The notes: generated by a model not told the origin, from the sequence alone. Numbered from the stretch's first letter, positions 33,727-42,074 are shown. The stretch: 64,000 nt of DNA from Robertmurraya andreesenii (GCF_030813005.1 NZ_JAUSTU010000005.1:124001-188000), one strand, 5' to 3'. Numbers and translations: made by a program.

Positions 33727-35997
33727 TCAAGCATGGACGAATCCTTTGAGGATGCTCTGCACATCCTGCTTGACATTTTCGCTGGATGAAGCCGTACCAA
33801 TACATGACGGACAACCATCCGCACACTGACAGCGATTAATCCTCTCCATCGCTTCAGTTAATACCTGCTCGATTCCATCATAGATTTTTTCGCTTAATCC
33901 AACCCCTCCTGGATAGCGGTCATAGAAAAAGATCGTCGGCCTTTCATTATGGATGGCCTTTACCTGTGGCACCACATGAAGATCTGAGGGGTCACACATA
34001 ACAAAAATAGGTGCGATAAATTTGAGTGCATGGGCCGCCCCCACTAATCCCTGCTCCATTCTTCCTTCAGACCAATTCTGCACGTCCTCCCCGATGGAAA
34101 TCCAGGCAGCACTTGTATGAAGCTCCTCCTCAGGTAGACTGATTGGACCGGAGCCGATGTTTTCATGCGTGTCAAATTTTATTTTCTTAAAAATCGTTGC
34201 CTTTGCAAGAATGCTAACATCACCAAAGCCAATTTCCACTTGATTCTTGGCTCGACTCTTATCGATATTGAGAACCTTTAGTTCAACTGCAAGATTCGCA
34301 TCGGTAAAATAATCAACGTCCACCTCGCGAACGAAAGCTTTCTTCTCCTCCCAGTCTAGCTTTTCAACTTGATATTGAATACCTTGATGAAGATAAATCG
34401 CTTCTTCATGCAAAAGGGTCATGGCAGAAAACCGATCCATCTCCCCTATGACCCTTACATGAGCCACATTGGATTGGTCGATAATGACGATATTCTCCTG
34501 TGAGGCCGATCGAAGACTGATATTATGAGCAGGAAAAGAATCATTCATCCAATACCACTTATCTCCGTTTTGAAATAGCACCCTTTCCTCTACGAGATAC
34601 TCTAGCACTTCCTCCGTTTCAAAAGCACCAAATGCTTCCCCTTTTTGGAAGGGGAGCTCATAGGCAGCACACTTCATATGATCAATCAGGATAATCAAAT
34701 TATCAGGGTTGATTCGCGCCGTTTCTGGACTTTTCGTAAAGAAATAATCAGGATGCTCTATGATATATTGATCAAGAGGGCTTGAGCTTGCGACCATGAT
34801 GACAAGGGATTCGCTATGCCTACGACCAGCGCGACCGGCCTGCTGCCAGGAGCTCGCAATGGAGCCCGGATAGCCCGTCATCACACAGACCTGGAGCTGA
34901 CCGATATCCACCCCTAATTCCAATGCATTCGTACTAACGACCCCGTATATGTCACCATTCCTGAGCCCCTTTTCAATCGCTCTTCTTTCCGTCGGTAAAT
35001 AGCCTCCACGATAGCCCCTAATTGCCTTTGGACCAAGCTGATTTTTGACGAGCTCCTGTAAATAGGTTAGGAGAATCTCTACTCGGACGCGGCTTCTTGC
35101 AAAAACAATCGTTTGAATGCGATTTTTTAATAATTCACCCGCTAGCTTACGTACCTCGAGCGTGGCGCTTCTCCTTATATTAAGTGGCTTATTAACAATC
35201 GGTGGATTGTAAAAGAGAAAATGCTTTCTTCCACTTGGTGCACCATTATTATCGATCAGCTTCATTGGGGTACCAGTCAATGCTTCAGCAAGCCCCAATG
35301 GATTGGCAATCGTTGCAGAAGTACAGATGAAAATGGGATTGCTTCCGTAAAATCTACAAATTCTTCTTAGTCTTCGAATCACATTTGCGACATGGCTTCC
35401 GAATACGCCTCGATAAATATGGAGTTCATCAATGACCACAAATTTGAGATTCTCAAACAAGGAAACCCATTTTGTATGATGGGGTAATATGGCAGAATGA
35501 AGCATGTCTGGATTCGTGATGACAATATGGCCCGCCTTTCGAACCTTTTCACGAATCGAGCTCTCTGTATCGCCATCATATGTATAACTATTAATCATTA
35601 AATCAGCTTCTTGAATCAGTTCATTGATTTCGCTTTTCTGATCCTGGGCGAGTGCCTTCGTTGGAAAAATATATAAAGCTCTTGCTCGATCATCCTCAAC
35701 AATCGACTGAAGGATAGGAAGATTGTAGCAAAGCGTCTTTCCAGATGCAGTAGGGGTTACGGCTACGATATTTTGATTCGCTCGTACCGCCTCATAGGCG
35801 GATCTTTGATGGGTATATAGCTGGTTAATGCCTCTCTTTTGCAAGGCATCAGCTAGTTTAGGGTGTATGTTTAACGGCAACTCCACCGTCTCGGCTTCTT
35901 TTTCCTCTATCGTGTGCCAATGAACGATATTCTCTTTAAATGATTCATCCAGCTTTAATTGTTTCAAAAACTCCTGTAGGCTTTTACGAACCTTCAT
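33727..35997 (-). CDS. mrfA: DEAH-box DNA helicase MrfA (YprA)
   Basis: A 756-residue superfamily 2 helicase that unwinds DNA 3'-5' in repair of mitomycin C damage. ATG at 35997 follows GAGGTGAAACCA. Visible motifs: TPTASGKT (Walker A, near 85), FVVIDELHIYRG (motif II), SATIANP (III) and QAGRAGR (VI). The C-terminal DUF1998-type domain ends with the four-cysteine cluster CQCADGCPSC that is required for activity in B. subtilis. It is the first gene of the mrfA-mrfB operon and divergent from the Crp/Fnr gene. Length is close to the B. subtilis protein. Confidence 0.94.
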   Translation of the reverse strand: MKVRKSLQEFLKQLKLDESFKENIVHWHTIEEKEAETVELPLNIHPKLADALQKRGINQLYTHQRSAYEAVRANQNIVAVTPTASGKTLCYNLPILQSIVEDDRARALYIFPTKALAQDQKSEINELIQEADLMINSYTYDGDTESSIREKVRKAGHIVITNPDMLHSAILPHHTKWVSLFENLKFVVIDELHIYRGVFGSHVANVIRRLRRICRFYGSNPIFICTSATIANPLGLAEALTGTPMKLIDNNGAPSGRKHFLFYNPPIVNKPLNIRRSATLEVRKLAGELLKNRIQTIVFARSRVRVEILLTYLQELVKNQLGPKAIRGYRGGYLPTERRAIEKGLRNGDIYGVVSTNALELGVDIGQLQVCVMTGYPGSIASSWQQAGRAGRRHSESLVIMVASSSPLDQYIIEHPDYFFTKSPETARINPDNLIILIDHMKCAAYELPFQKGEAFGAFETEEVLEYLVEERVLFQNGDKWYWMNDSFPAHNISLRSASQENIVIIDQSNVAHVRVIGEMDRFSAMTLLHEEAIYLHQGIQYQVEKLDWEEKKAFVREVDVDYFTDANLAVELKVLNIDKSRAKNQVEIGFGDVSILAKATIFKKIKFDTHENIGSGPISLPEEELHTSAAWISIGEDVQNWSEGRMEQGLVGAAHALKFIAPIFVMCDPSDLHVVPQVKAIHNERPTIFFYDRYPGGVGLSEKIYDGIEQVLTEAMERINRCQCADGCPSCIGTASSSENVKQDVQSILKGFVHA

Positions 35998-36125
35998 TGG
36001 TTTCACCTCTTTTTGAATATCCCTGTCATTCTCATTCTAGCGAATAAACGTTCGAAAAAATAGACCCCTGCCCCAAAATTTTGTCCATCCCTTGCGCCTC
36101 ACGAATAGAAATGACTTTTTCACTC

Positions 36126-36134
36126 TGGTACAAT
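36126..36134 (+). promoter_or_regulatory. Extended -10 promoter of the Crp/Fnr gene
   Basis: TGGTACAAT is an extended -10 (TGn then TACAAT), with TAGAAA 17 bp upstream as a weak -35. It lies 31 bp before the start codon. No Crp/Fnr palindrome was found in this promoter. Confidence 0.55.
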
Positions 36135-36164
36135 ATTAATAGAAGTAAAACATTGAGGTGTATT

Positions 36165-36857
36165 ATGAGACAGGAAGATATAAAAGAAGTATTATCTAAA
36201 TTTACTCTTTTCCGAGATTTGAATGATCAAGAGCTTCAAGAAATTGTCAATATTTCCATTTCGAGAGAATTTAAAAAGGGCACGCATGTTTTTATGCAGG
36301 ACGATAATTTAGAAAATGTGTATTTTATCTACGACGGCAAAATCAAAATTTATAAAAGTGACATTGCGGGCAAGGAGCAAATCGTCAACTTTCTTAAAAA
36401 CGGAGAAATGTTTCCCCATGTCGGCTTTTTTAGAAAAGGAGGATATCCCGCTTTTTCTGAGGTGATTGAGGATGCCACCCTTGTCGTAGTACCGATTTCT
36501 CAGTTTGAAAATGTTCTCATCGAAAATCCAGAGCTTTGCATTAAGGTATTCAAGGTGCTAGGTGAAAAGATTGTCGACTTGCAGGAGCGCCTCGAGGCCC
36601 AAGTCCTAAATAATACGTATGAGCAGATTATTAAGCTTCTCGTTCGCCTCGGGAGAAGCCATGGGCAAGAGCTGGAGGATGGAACCATTTGCTTAAAAGG
36701 GGAATTCACCAATAAAGATTTGGCCAATATGATCGGGACTACTCGTGAAACCGTTAGTCGAACCTTAACGAAGATGAAGAAGGAAGGAAAAATTGAGGTT
36801 GACGCTAAAGGGAATATGCTGTTCGATCCCGATGAGCTTTTGGATGAAATTATTTAA
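36165..36857 (+). CDS. Crp/Fnr family transcriptional regulator
   Basis: A 230-residue regulator. ATG at 36165 follows GAGGTGTATT. The cyclic-nucleotide-binding-like beta barrel spans about 12-125, a dimerisation helix 127-155, and a winged helix 175-228. The recognition helix contains RETVSR (194-199); Arg, Glu and Arg at these places in Crp (RETVGR) contact TGTGA half-sites. Only two scattered cysteines exist (125, 176), so it is not an oxygen-sensing 4Fe-4S Fnr of either known layout. A haem or NO signal (DNR/NnrR-like) is possible but unproven. It faces hcp, and the window has five matching sites. It is the likeliest local regulator, though a classic Fnr elsewhere could act too. Confidence 0.87.
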   Translation: MRQEDIKEVLSKFTLFRDLNDQELQEIVNISISREFKKGTHVFMQDDNLENVYFIYDGKIKIYKSDIAGKEQIVNFLKNGEMFPHVGFFRKGGYPAFSEVIEDATLVVVPISQFENVLIENPELCIKVFKVLGEKIVDLQERLEAQVLNNTYEQIIKLLVRLGRSHGQELEDGTICLKGEFTNKDLANMIGTTRETVSRTLTKMKKEGKIEVDAKGNMLFDPDELLDEII

Positions 36858-36875
36858 GAAAGGGTTTCACTACAC

Positions 36876-36910
36876 AACAAGCGGACCAAAAATGGTCCGC
36901 TTGTTTTATA
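36876..36910. terminator. Bidirectional terminator between the Crp/Fnr gene and hcp
   Basis: AACAAGCGGACC pairs perfectly with GGTCCGCTTGTT around a short A-rich loop, then T-rich DNA. Confidence 0.9.
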
Positions 36911-36966
36911 TCTCTAATCAATCTCCATTTTTTTCAAAAATTGTTTGCAGAATTAATACACTAAAA

Positions 36967-38256
36967 TTAGTTGCCAAGCATTGCTGCCATGTCTTCTTGT
37001 GCAGTGCCGATTAATTTCAAGTTAAATGTTTCCTGAAGGACATTCATAACCCCTTCTGAAATGAATTCAGGTGGTTTTGGTCCAATGCGGATATCTTGAA
37101 TGCCTAAGCTAAATAAGCCAAGAAGAATCGCAACGGCTTTTTGCTCGAACCAAGATAGAACAATGCTTACAGGCAATTCATTGATTTCACATTCAAACGC
37201 TTCTGCTAATGCTTTCGCAATTTTTACAGTCGAACCTGAGTTATTACATTGTCCAAGGTCGATATAGCGTGGAATATCAGTTCCTGGGACTGTACCGTAA
37301 TCGACATCGTTGAAGCGGAATTTACCACATGAAGTTGTAAGGATCACGGTTTCAGGAGGCAATGAAGTCGCAAGCTCACGGTAGTATTCCCCACCCTTAC
37401 CAGGTGCGTCACAGCCAGCAATGACGAAGAAACGTTTGATTTTGCCTTCCTTAACAGCTGCAATAACTTCAGGTGCTAGGCCTAGTACTGTTTCATGGTG
37501 GAAGCCTGTAAGTAATGTTTCTTCAGAATCGATGTAAGCCTCAGGTAATTCAAGAGCTCTTTCAATAAGTGGTGTGAAATCATCGTTCACAATCTTTTGG
37601 ACATTTTCAAGTCCTGCTACTTCGTAGGAGAACATTCTGTCCGCATAAGAGCCTTTAATTGGCATTACACAGTTTGTAGTCGCAAGGATAGCGCCGTTGA
37701 ATTTTTCAAATAAGCGTCTTTGATCATACCATGCTTTTCCTAGGTTCCCTTTAAGATGAGAATACTTCTTCAATGCAGGGTATCCATGGGCTGGCAGCAT
37801 CTCAGAGTGAGTATAAATATTGATGCCCTTGCCCTCTGTTTGCTTTAATAGCTCCTCTAGAGCGAAGAGATTATGCCCTGTTACAATAATCGCTTTCCCC
37901 TCTACCTTATTTTGTGATACGCGAATAGGCTCTGGAATACCTAGACGTTTCGTATGGGCTTCATCCAGTACCTCCATCATGCGTACAGCTGCACTGCCCA
38001 CCTTCATCGCCATATCAATATGCTCTTGCACATTAAAGTTTGAGTTTGTAAGTGTCATATAAAGAGCTTCATGTGTAGTTGCGTCAACAAAAGGATCCGT
38101 AGCGCCTAATTGATTCGCATGGGTGCGATAAGCGGCAATACCCTTCAATCCAAAAATAATCGTATCTTGTAAGCTGGCAATTGTTTCATCTTTTCCACAT
38201 ACACCAACAACCTTACATCCCCCTGCTGGTGTTTGCTCACATTGGTAGCAGAACAT
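36967..38256 (-). CDS. hcp: Hybrid-cluster protein (NO reductase / hydroxylamine reductase), short class
   Basis: A 429-residue hybrid-cluster protein. It is induced in anaerobes under nitrosative stress and reduces NO or hydroxylamine. The N-terminal Fe-S cluster cysteines are Cys3, Cys6, Cys14 and Cys20 (C-x2-C-x7-C-x5-C). Ligands of the hybrid Fe-S-O cluster are visible in GFHHETVLG, IAGCDAPG, TTSCGKF, GQCNNSG and LSWFEQKA. The length is about 120 residues shorter than the E. coli enzyme, consistent with the class lacking the second three-helix bundle. ATG at 38256 follows GAGGGGATTTCATA. No hcr reductase gene is nearby, so its electron donor is unknown. A Crp/Fnr-type site lies in its promoter. 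Confidence 0.94.
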   Translation of the reverse strand: MFCYQCEQTPAGGCKVVGVCGKDETIASLQDTIIFGLKGIAAYRTHANQLGATDPFVDATTHEALYMTLTNSNFNVQEHIDMAMKVGSAAVRMMEVLDEAHTKRLGIPEPIRVSQNKVEGKAIIVTGHNLFALEELLKQTEGKGINIYTHSEMLPAHGYPALKKYSHLKGNLGKAWYDQRRLFEKFNGAILATTNCVMPIKGSYADRMFSYEVAGLENVQKIVNDDFTPLIERALELPEAYIDSEETLLTGFHHETVLGLAPEVIAAVKEGKIKRFFVIAGCDAPGKGGEYYRELATSLPPETVILTTSCGKFRFNDVDYGTVPGTDIPRYIDLGQCNNSGSTVKIAKALAEAFECEINELPVSIVLSWFEQKAVAILLGLFSLGIQDIRIGPKPPEFISEGVMNVLQETFNLKLIGTAQEDMAAMLGN

Positions 38257-38293
38257 ATTATGAAATCCCCTCTCTATTAACTAGTACTGTAAC

Positions 38294-38336
38294 AGCATAC
38301 CTATCTCCCATTTTTTTCTGAGTGATCTAGATCACA
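38294..38336 (-). promoter_or_regulatory. Crp/Fnr-type site and -10 of hcp
   Basis: On the minus strand TGTGA-TCTAGA-TCACT (38336-38321) is followed by TATGCT (38299-38294), centred 32 bp from the palindrome centre; predicted start near 38287. The interior TCTAGA makes the whole 16-mer almost fully symmetrical. Confidence 0.75.
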
Positions 38337-38471
38337 TCTAAATCATCGTTCAAGAATTGTTCAAAATATCACAATGGATTGTTTACTTTTTTGTCAAATA
38401 TTCCATAAATCTTTAACACGAAATTAATAGGTGAATAGACTGTATTGATTAATATTATTGGGGGGAATCAT

Positions 38472-38936
38472 ATGTCTAGCAAGCTACCCGAGAACAAGGG
38501 GAAAAATCAGGAGCCTTTTAATGAATTTAGAACGATGATGAACGAGTTCTTTCACATGAGACCTGTCAAGGGTTTCCTACAAAGCATCGATGAATTCTTT
38601 CAAATGCCACTGCCTTCCTTTCCAGTTCAATTGCGGGAGACAGATGATGAACAAGTCATTATTGCCGAGCTACCAGGAATCAAGCGTGAACAGATCAGCA
38701 TTGATGTACTGGAAAGATCCATCACCATTTCTGTGAAAAATACGGAAGAAATTATCGAAGAAAATGAGTCTGAAAATTATTATAAAAAGAGTAAATCGAT
38801 GCAACAAATGACTAGAAATATATACTTAGGCCAGCCAATTGATGAAAAGAGAGTAAAAGCCACTTATCAAAATGGATTATTGAAAATTCGTGTTCCTAAG
38901 CAAAAAGGAAAAAAGATTGATATATACGAGAATTAA
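38472..38936 (+). CDS. Small heat-shock protein, Hsp20/alpha-crystallin family
   Basis: A 154-residue ATP-independent chaperone that holds unfolding proteins. ATG at 38472 follows GGGGGGAATCAT. A helical N-terminal arm (1-55) precedes the alpha-crystallin domain (about 57-148: VQLRETDDEQVIIAELPGI, ITISVKNTEE, and the conserved QNGLLKIRVPK). It resembles the sHSPs of Bacillus spores (CotM/CotP/YocM types), but I cannot assign the paralogue. It is divergent from hcp with a 215-bp gap; a half-matching Crp/Fnr-like sequence there (38358-38373) is not convincing. Confidence 0.9.
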   Translation: MSSKLPENKGKNQEPFNEFRTMMNEFFHMRPVKGFLQSIDEFFQMPLPSFPVQLRETDDEQVIIAELPGIKREQISIDVLERSITISVKNTEEIIEENESENYYKKSKSMQQMTRNIYLGQPIDEKRVKATYQNGLLKIRVPKQKGKKIDIYEN

Positions 38937-38963
38937 AAAACGACCAGTGCCGGTCGTTTTTTT
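38935..38963. terminator. Bidirectional terminator between Hsp20 and yppG genes
   Basis: AAAAAACGACC pairs with GGTCGTTTTTT around AGTGCC; A and T tracts serve both strands. Confidence 0.9.
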
Positions 38964-38967
38964 ACAT

Positions 38968-39531
38968 TTAGACTTTGAATATTCCCCCTAATCCTTTGAC
39001 GAGCCCTGAAACCTGGGTTACCGCATTCATCATTTGCCCGGCTGTATCCAGCATTTTATTTAGGTCGAGGTTTCCGTCCTGTGTTTTGAATGAGTTCATG
39101 ATGGAATTAACCCCAGATGGTGGGCGGTTGACGAGGCTCGGCTTTGGGTATGGATGCATATAGGGATAGGGGTTAGCTGCGAGTGCTTGATTCATTCCCC
39201 CGCCCTGATTTTTCTTCGGCTGCAATGGATTTTGAAGGATCCATTCAGCAGGATAATTTTGATCGCCAGTGTAATTTTGATTGCCATTAACCCCTTGTTG
39301 CCATTGAGGATTCCCCCAATAGCCTGGATGGGCTCCATTTTGATTAGCCATCGCATTCATATCTTGGCCAAACGGATATCCCATATACATCGGTGAAGGA
39401 AAATAGGGATTGACATGATGGGGATTTCTCTGAAAGCTACCTCCTTGATTGACTCCCATTTGGTACGGATTCGCAATAGGCATGGGAGGGATAAAATACG
39501 ATTGACCACTTCTTCTTAATTGTCCAAACAA
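38968..39531 (-). CDS. yppG: YppG-like protein, Asn/Pro/Gly-rich with helical C-terminus
   Basis: A 187-residue protein. TTG at 39531 is chosen because AAGGAGG lies ten bases upstream; an earlier GTG has no ribosome site. The N-terminal 120 residues are low-complexity, rich in Asn, Gln, Pro, Gly, Met and Tyr (NPYFPSPMYMGYPFG), and the last 50 form a conserved helix (FKTQDGNLDLNKMLDTAGQ in the family's typical position). The composition recalls spore coat or surface proteins, but B. subtilis YppG has no known function. It is longer than the B. subtilis protein because of the low-complexity part. Divergent yppF matches the B. subtilis order. Confidence 0.82.
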   Translation of the reverse strand: MFGQLRRSGQSYFIPPMPIANPYQMGVNQGGSFQRNPHHVNPYFPSPMYMGYPFGQDMNAMANQNGAHPGYWGNPQWQQGVNGNQNYTGDQNYPAEWILQNPLQPKKNQGGGMNQALAANPYPYMHPYPKPSLVNRPPSGVNSIMNSFKTQDGNLDLNKMLDTAGQMMNAVTQVSGLVKGLGGIFKV

Positions 39532-39750
39532 ATGAAGATCCCCTCCTTGTTTAAGCACACTTAATATAATTTATGAATCAATCGCCTACATGTGAATATT
39601 AAAAACCTGTCAGTTATTGCGAGATACTGTCGGAAGTTTTAATATTTAAAAAATTAACTAGAGATTTACTTTCGTGTTACGATAAAACGTAGAAAAAGAT
39701 TATAAACAAGCTATATAGCGAACAAATTAGGGGATGGGGAGGATTTTCTT

Positions 39751-39960
39751 ATGTATGTTCACGATCTTCAGGAAAGATTTTCACACCATAAGCAATACCG
39801 TACAGAAGATGTAAATGAGTTATTAGACTTTGCGAAAAAAGCCTATATCTTTAATGAAATTTCTTCTAGTGAATACAAGAAGCTTGTTCGTGAGCTAGAA
39901 TCACAAGGTGCCAAAATGCCTAGTGATGAGAATGAAGAACAGTCCCATGTTAATCAATAA
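39751..39960 (+). CDS. yppF: Small conserved protein YppF
   Basis: A 69-residue, highly charged soluble protein from ATG 39751 after GGGGATGGGGAGG. It begins MYVHDLQERFSHHKQYRT and has a helical middle (VNELLDFAKKAYIFNEISSSEY) as in B. subtilis YppF. Function is unknown. It is transcribed alone, with a terminator next, and converges with yppE. Position between yppG and yppE supports the name. Confidence 0.85.
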   Translation: MYVHDLQERFSHHKQYRTEDVNELLDFAKKAYIFNEISSSEYKKLVRELESQGAKMPSDENEEQSHVNQ

Positions 39961-39969
39961 CCCTGCAAT

Positions 39970-39998
39970 TTTGGAGCTCCTTGAAGGAGCTTTTTTTA
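39970..39998 (+). terminator. Intrinsic terminator of yppF
   Basis: AGCTCCTT and AAGGAGCT pair around a minimal loop and are followed by seven T residues, reaching the yppE stop codon. Confidence 0.85.
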
Positions 39999-40367
39999 TT
40001 GTTCCAAGCATTCAATTAATGAAGTAAGGATAAAACGAACCGATTGCAAATAATTAATAAATCGGGTCCTGCTGGTGTCTGGGAAAAAAGCTTGTACTGA
40101 CAGCAATTCCATTTGCTCTGAGGCTGATTCAATTTGCTTTTCATGCAAGTGCTTTGGCTTATTTTCCCTTATCCATGTGAGCGCTAGCGGCCTCCACCTT
40201 TCATTCACTGCTTTTACATCATCAGCAAAAGGCTTCACCTCAGTATAAAAATCCCCTTTTTGCTGACTTTCCTTAGACTTCTCAAAGGTCTTCGAGCAGT
40301 CATCCGTATAGTTCAAAAGCTTCTTTGTTAAATCCAATAACAGCACAGATTGTTCCAATAACGACAC
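39996..40367 (-). CDS. yppE: YppE (DUF1798) helical protein
   Basis: A 123-residue all-helical protein of the DUF1798 family, a four-helix bundle in known structures. Seen here: LTKKLLNYTDDCSKTFEKSKE (helix 1), then VKAVNERWRPLALTWIRENKPKHLHEKQIE with the family's conserved WxxLALxWI, and a final helix. Function is unknown; no catalytic motif or membrane segment. ATG at 40367 follows AGAGGGTGTC. It is transcribed after a terminator that closes the upstream 89-residue gene, so it is probably monocistronic. Confidence 0.88.
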   Translation of the reverse strand: MSLLEQSVLLLDLTKKLLNYTDDCSKTFEKSKESQQKGDFYTEVKPFADDVKAVNERWRPLALTWIRENKPKHLHEKQIESASEQMELLSVQAFFPDTSRTRFINYLQSVRFILTSLIECLEQ

Positions 40368-40380
40368 CCTCTTTCAAACA

Positions 40381-40411
40381 AAAAATAAAGTAGCTCAGGC
40401 AAGCTACTTTC
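40381..40411 (-). terminator. Intrinsic terminator of the 89-residue coiled-coil gene
   Basis: On the minus strand AAAGTAGCT pairs with AGCTACTTT across six bases, followed by ATTTTTT. Confidence 0.82.
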
Positions 40412-40432
40412 CCTAGTATCATTCTATTCAGT

Positions 40433-40702
40433 TTAGAATCCTAATTCAAGCTTCATATTGGGTCTTGAATGGTATTTTGATTTGTGAATACTATCGAACT
40501 GACTTCTTCGGCTCTCAAATGCGTTTTCTATTTTAGATAGTCGGTCATCACAGGAATTAAGCTTAGAAACATGATCGTTCATCCTCTTCTTTCTGTGCTC
40601 AGATAGATTCGAATCGAGAGTTTTCTCTAGCTCCTCAAGCTGATCATAGATCTCCGTCAGTTTCTCGAGTAATTCTTCCTTTGGAAGTTGATTATTTTCC
40701 AT
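40433..40702 (-). CDS. Small coiled-coil protein of unknown function
   Basis: An 89-residue protein. ATG at 40702 follows GGAGGG at nine bases; 11 upstream codons in frame contain that ribosome site. The middle is a strong amphipathic coiled coil (LLEKLTEIYDQLEELEKTLD, DDRLSKIENAFESRRS), followed by a basic tail (KSKYHSRPNMK). One cysteine, no membrane segment. I recognise no family. It lies between yppE and the divergent sspM. The clear ribosome site and terminator favour a real gene. Confidence 0.68.
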   Translation of the reverse strand: MENNQLPKEELLEKLTEIYDQLEELEKTLDSNLSEHRKKRMNDHVSKLNSCDDRLSKIENAFESRRSQFDSIHKSKYHSRPNMKLELGF

Positions 40703-40918
40703 TGCCCTTTTCCCTCCCATAAATATAACGGTCATCTCATGTATTGCATTCTACCCTCATATCTATGCATATTATTCTCTCTTTGTAGAGGACATCCTCC
40801 ACAGGTGACAAAACTAGTTTTTATTCGGCAAAGATAGAATTATTTTTCATCCGATGGAGCTTGATTCGACACGAATGAAAATAAGAAGCGGGCGCAGACT
40901 AAGGATGGAGGTGTTGTT

Positions 40919-41026
40919 ATGAAGAAAAAGGGCAAAGAAAGAAATTCGCAGCCAAAAAAGCTGGAGGAAACAAAAGCTGGGTATGGCGATAAGAAGCTTG
41001 AAGGACCTGATCGTCCATCAACCTAA
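40919..41026 (+). CDS. sspM: Small acid-soluble spore protein M
   Basis: A 35-residue protein from ATG 40919 after GGAGGTGTTGTT. It is Lys-rich (MKKKGKERNSQPKKLEETKA) and ends KKLEGPDRPST, matching the C-terminal KKLGGPNRPST of B. subtilis SspM. It is a minor spore core protein expressed in the forespore; function unknown. Position between yppE and yppC/recU is the same as in B. subtilis. A terminator follows 11 bp later. Confidence 0.9.
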   Translation: MKKKGKERNSQPKKLEETKAGYGDKKLEGPDRPST

Positions 41027-41036
41027 TAGCAGAGAA

Positions 41037-41074
41037 AAGAGTTTGGGGTTATTCTCGGCCCAAACTCTCTTTTT
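41037..41074. terminator. Terminator shared by sspM and yppC
   Basis: AGAGTTTGGG pairs with CCCAAACTCT across a 14-base loop, followed by TTTTTT; the right half overlaps the end of yppC. Confidence 0.82.
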
Positions 41075-42074
41075 TATCCCTTAGGAGCCGCGTGAAAAAG
41101 TTCTTAAGCTGAATTCCACGGTGAAGGCTCCTTTTTTTTCTTTTATACCAATCGGTGAGTCTTATGGGATGCTGATGCCTTAACCTGCTGGTAAACCATT
41201 GTTTCTTTATCCTTCTTATTGAAGTCCAATCTTCATATTGATGAATCGAATGCCGAATGACCGGAAAAGCCTGTCTTAATTCAGGTGTTATTCTAGCAGG
41301 AATAGGTTGGAGGTATTGCTCATAGTCGTAACGAGAGCCGGTATGAATTGTATTGACAGCAAATTGATAAAAATGCGGATATAAAGCTTTTTCAAATAAA
41401 ATCGATGCTAACCTCTTACCTAACTCAATTCTCCTATCAACAAGATTAAATCCATAGACACTTGCCCCAAACAGCTCTCCATGAACCGTAGGAAATAATA
41501 CATAGCTATTATGTAACCGCTCATGAACGGAAAATAGAAAGGTATGGAATACTTTTTTCTTATATAGGGGATCGAGAATGACCGGTTTTTGAATCACATT
41601 CTGCTCATTGATGATGAGGGCAACTAACAATCTTTCCTCGTCTCTATCTTTCCAGAAGCGTTCCCACTCACCCACCATAAACTGAGAAACATGGAAAAAC
41701 TTTAAGAGATGAAACATTGGTGTATGCATTTTCGTCGAATAATGATAGAGCAATAGCTGTGGATAGGCATCATGAAAGATAAGCCAATTTGCGCGCTCAT
41801 AGGTGTGATACAGCAGGTTTCTTTTTTCCTTATTAAGCAACTGAGTGAGCCACTTTCCTTCAAGATCGCACATATTCCACCCAGCGTTGCGAGAAACCAT
41901 GTGAGCAAGGAAGGCCCATTTAATTTCAGGATACCTCTGGTAAAATTGGAGATAGGCCTCCGTTCTTGAGATGTTATCAAGATTATGCTTGAATTCCTGC
42001 ATTTCAATATAAGGAAGGAGATTTTTTTCAACTGCAGCTAGTGTTGAATACTGGGCGTCAAGTATGAGGACCAC
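41049..42074 (-). CDS. yppC: DUF2515 protein YppC
   Basis: A 341-residue protein of the Bacillus DUF2515 family. Typical segments are NISRTEAYLQFYQRYPEIKWAF split over residues 33-54, HMVSRNAGWNMCDLEGKWL (58-76) and the later VLFPTVHGELFGASVYGFNLVD. The C-terminal 60 residues are very basic (WYKRKKRSLHRGIQ). No known catalytic motif or signal peptide. The start is unclear: GTG 42074 lies close to GAGGGTGG, while ATG 41999 has no ribosome site. It is divergent from recU, as in B. subtilis. Function unknown. Confidence 0.85.
   Translation of the reverse strand: MVLILDAQYSTLAAVEKNLLPYIEMQEFKHNLDNISRTEAYLQFYQRYPEIKWAFLAHMVSRNAGWNMCDLEGKWLTQLLNKEKRNLLYHTYERANWLIFHDAYPQLLLYHYSTKMHTPMFHLLKFFHVSQFMVGEWERFWKDRDEERLLVALIINEQNVIQKPVILDPLYKKKVFHTFLFSVHERLHNSYVLFPTVHGELFGASVYGFNLVDRRIELGKRLASILFEKALYPHFYQFAVNTIHTGSRYDYEQYLQPIPARITPELRQAFPVIRHSIHQYEDWTSIRRIKKQWFTSRLRHQHPIRLTDWYKRKKRSLHRGIQLKNFFTRLLRDKKESLGRE

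Noticed and set aside
38358..38373. TGTTC-AAAATA-TCACA between hcp and the Hsp20 gene, a possible sixth Crp/Fnr site
   Set aside because: The left half-site is wrong at two key positions, and there is no -10-like hexamer 32 bp away on either strand.
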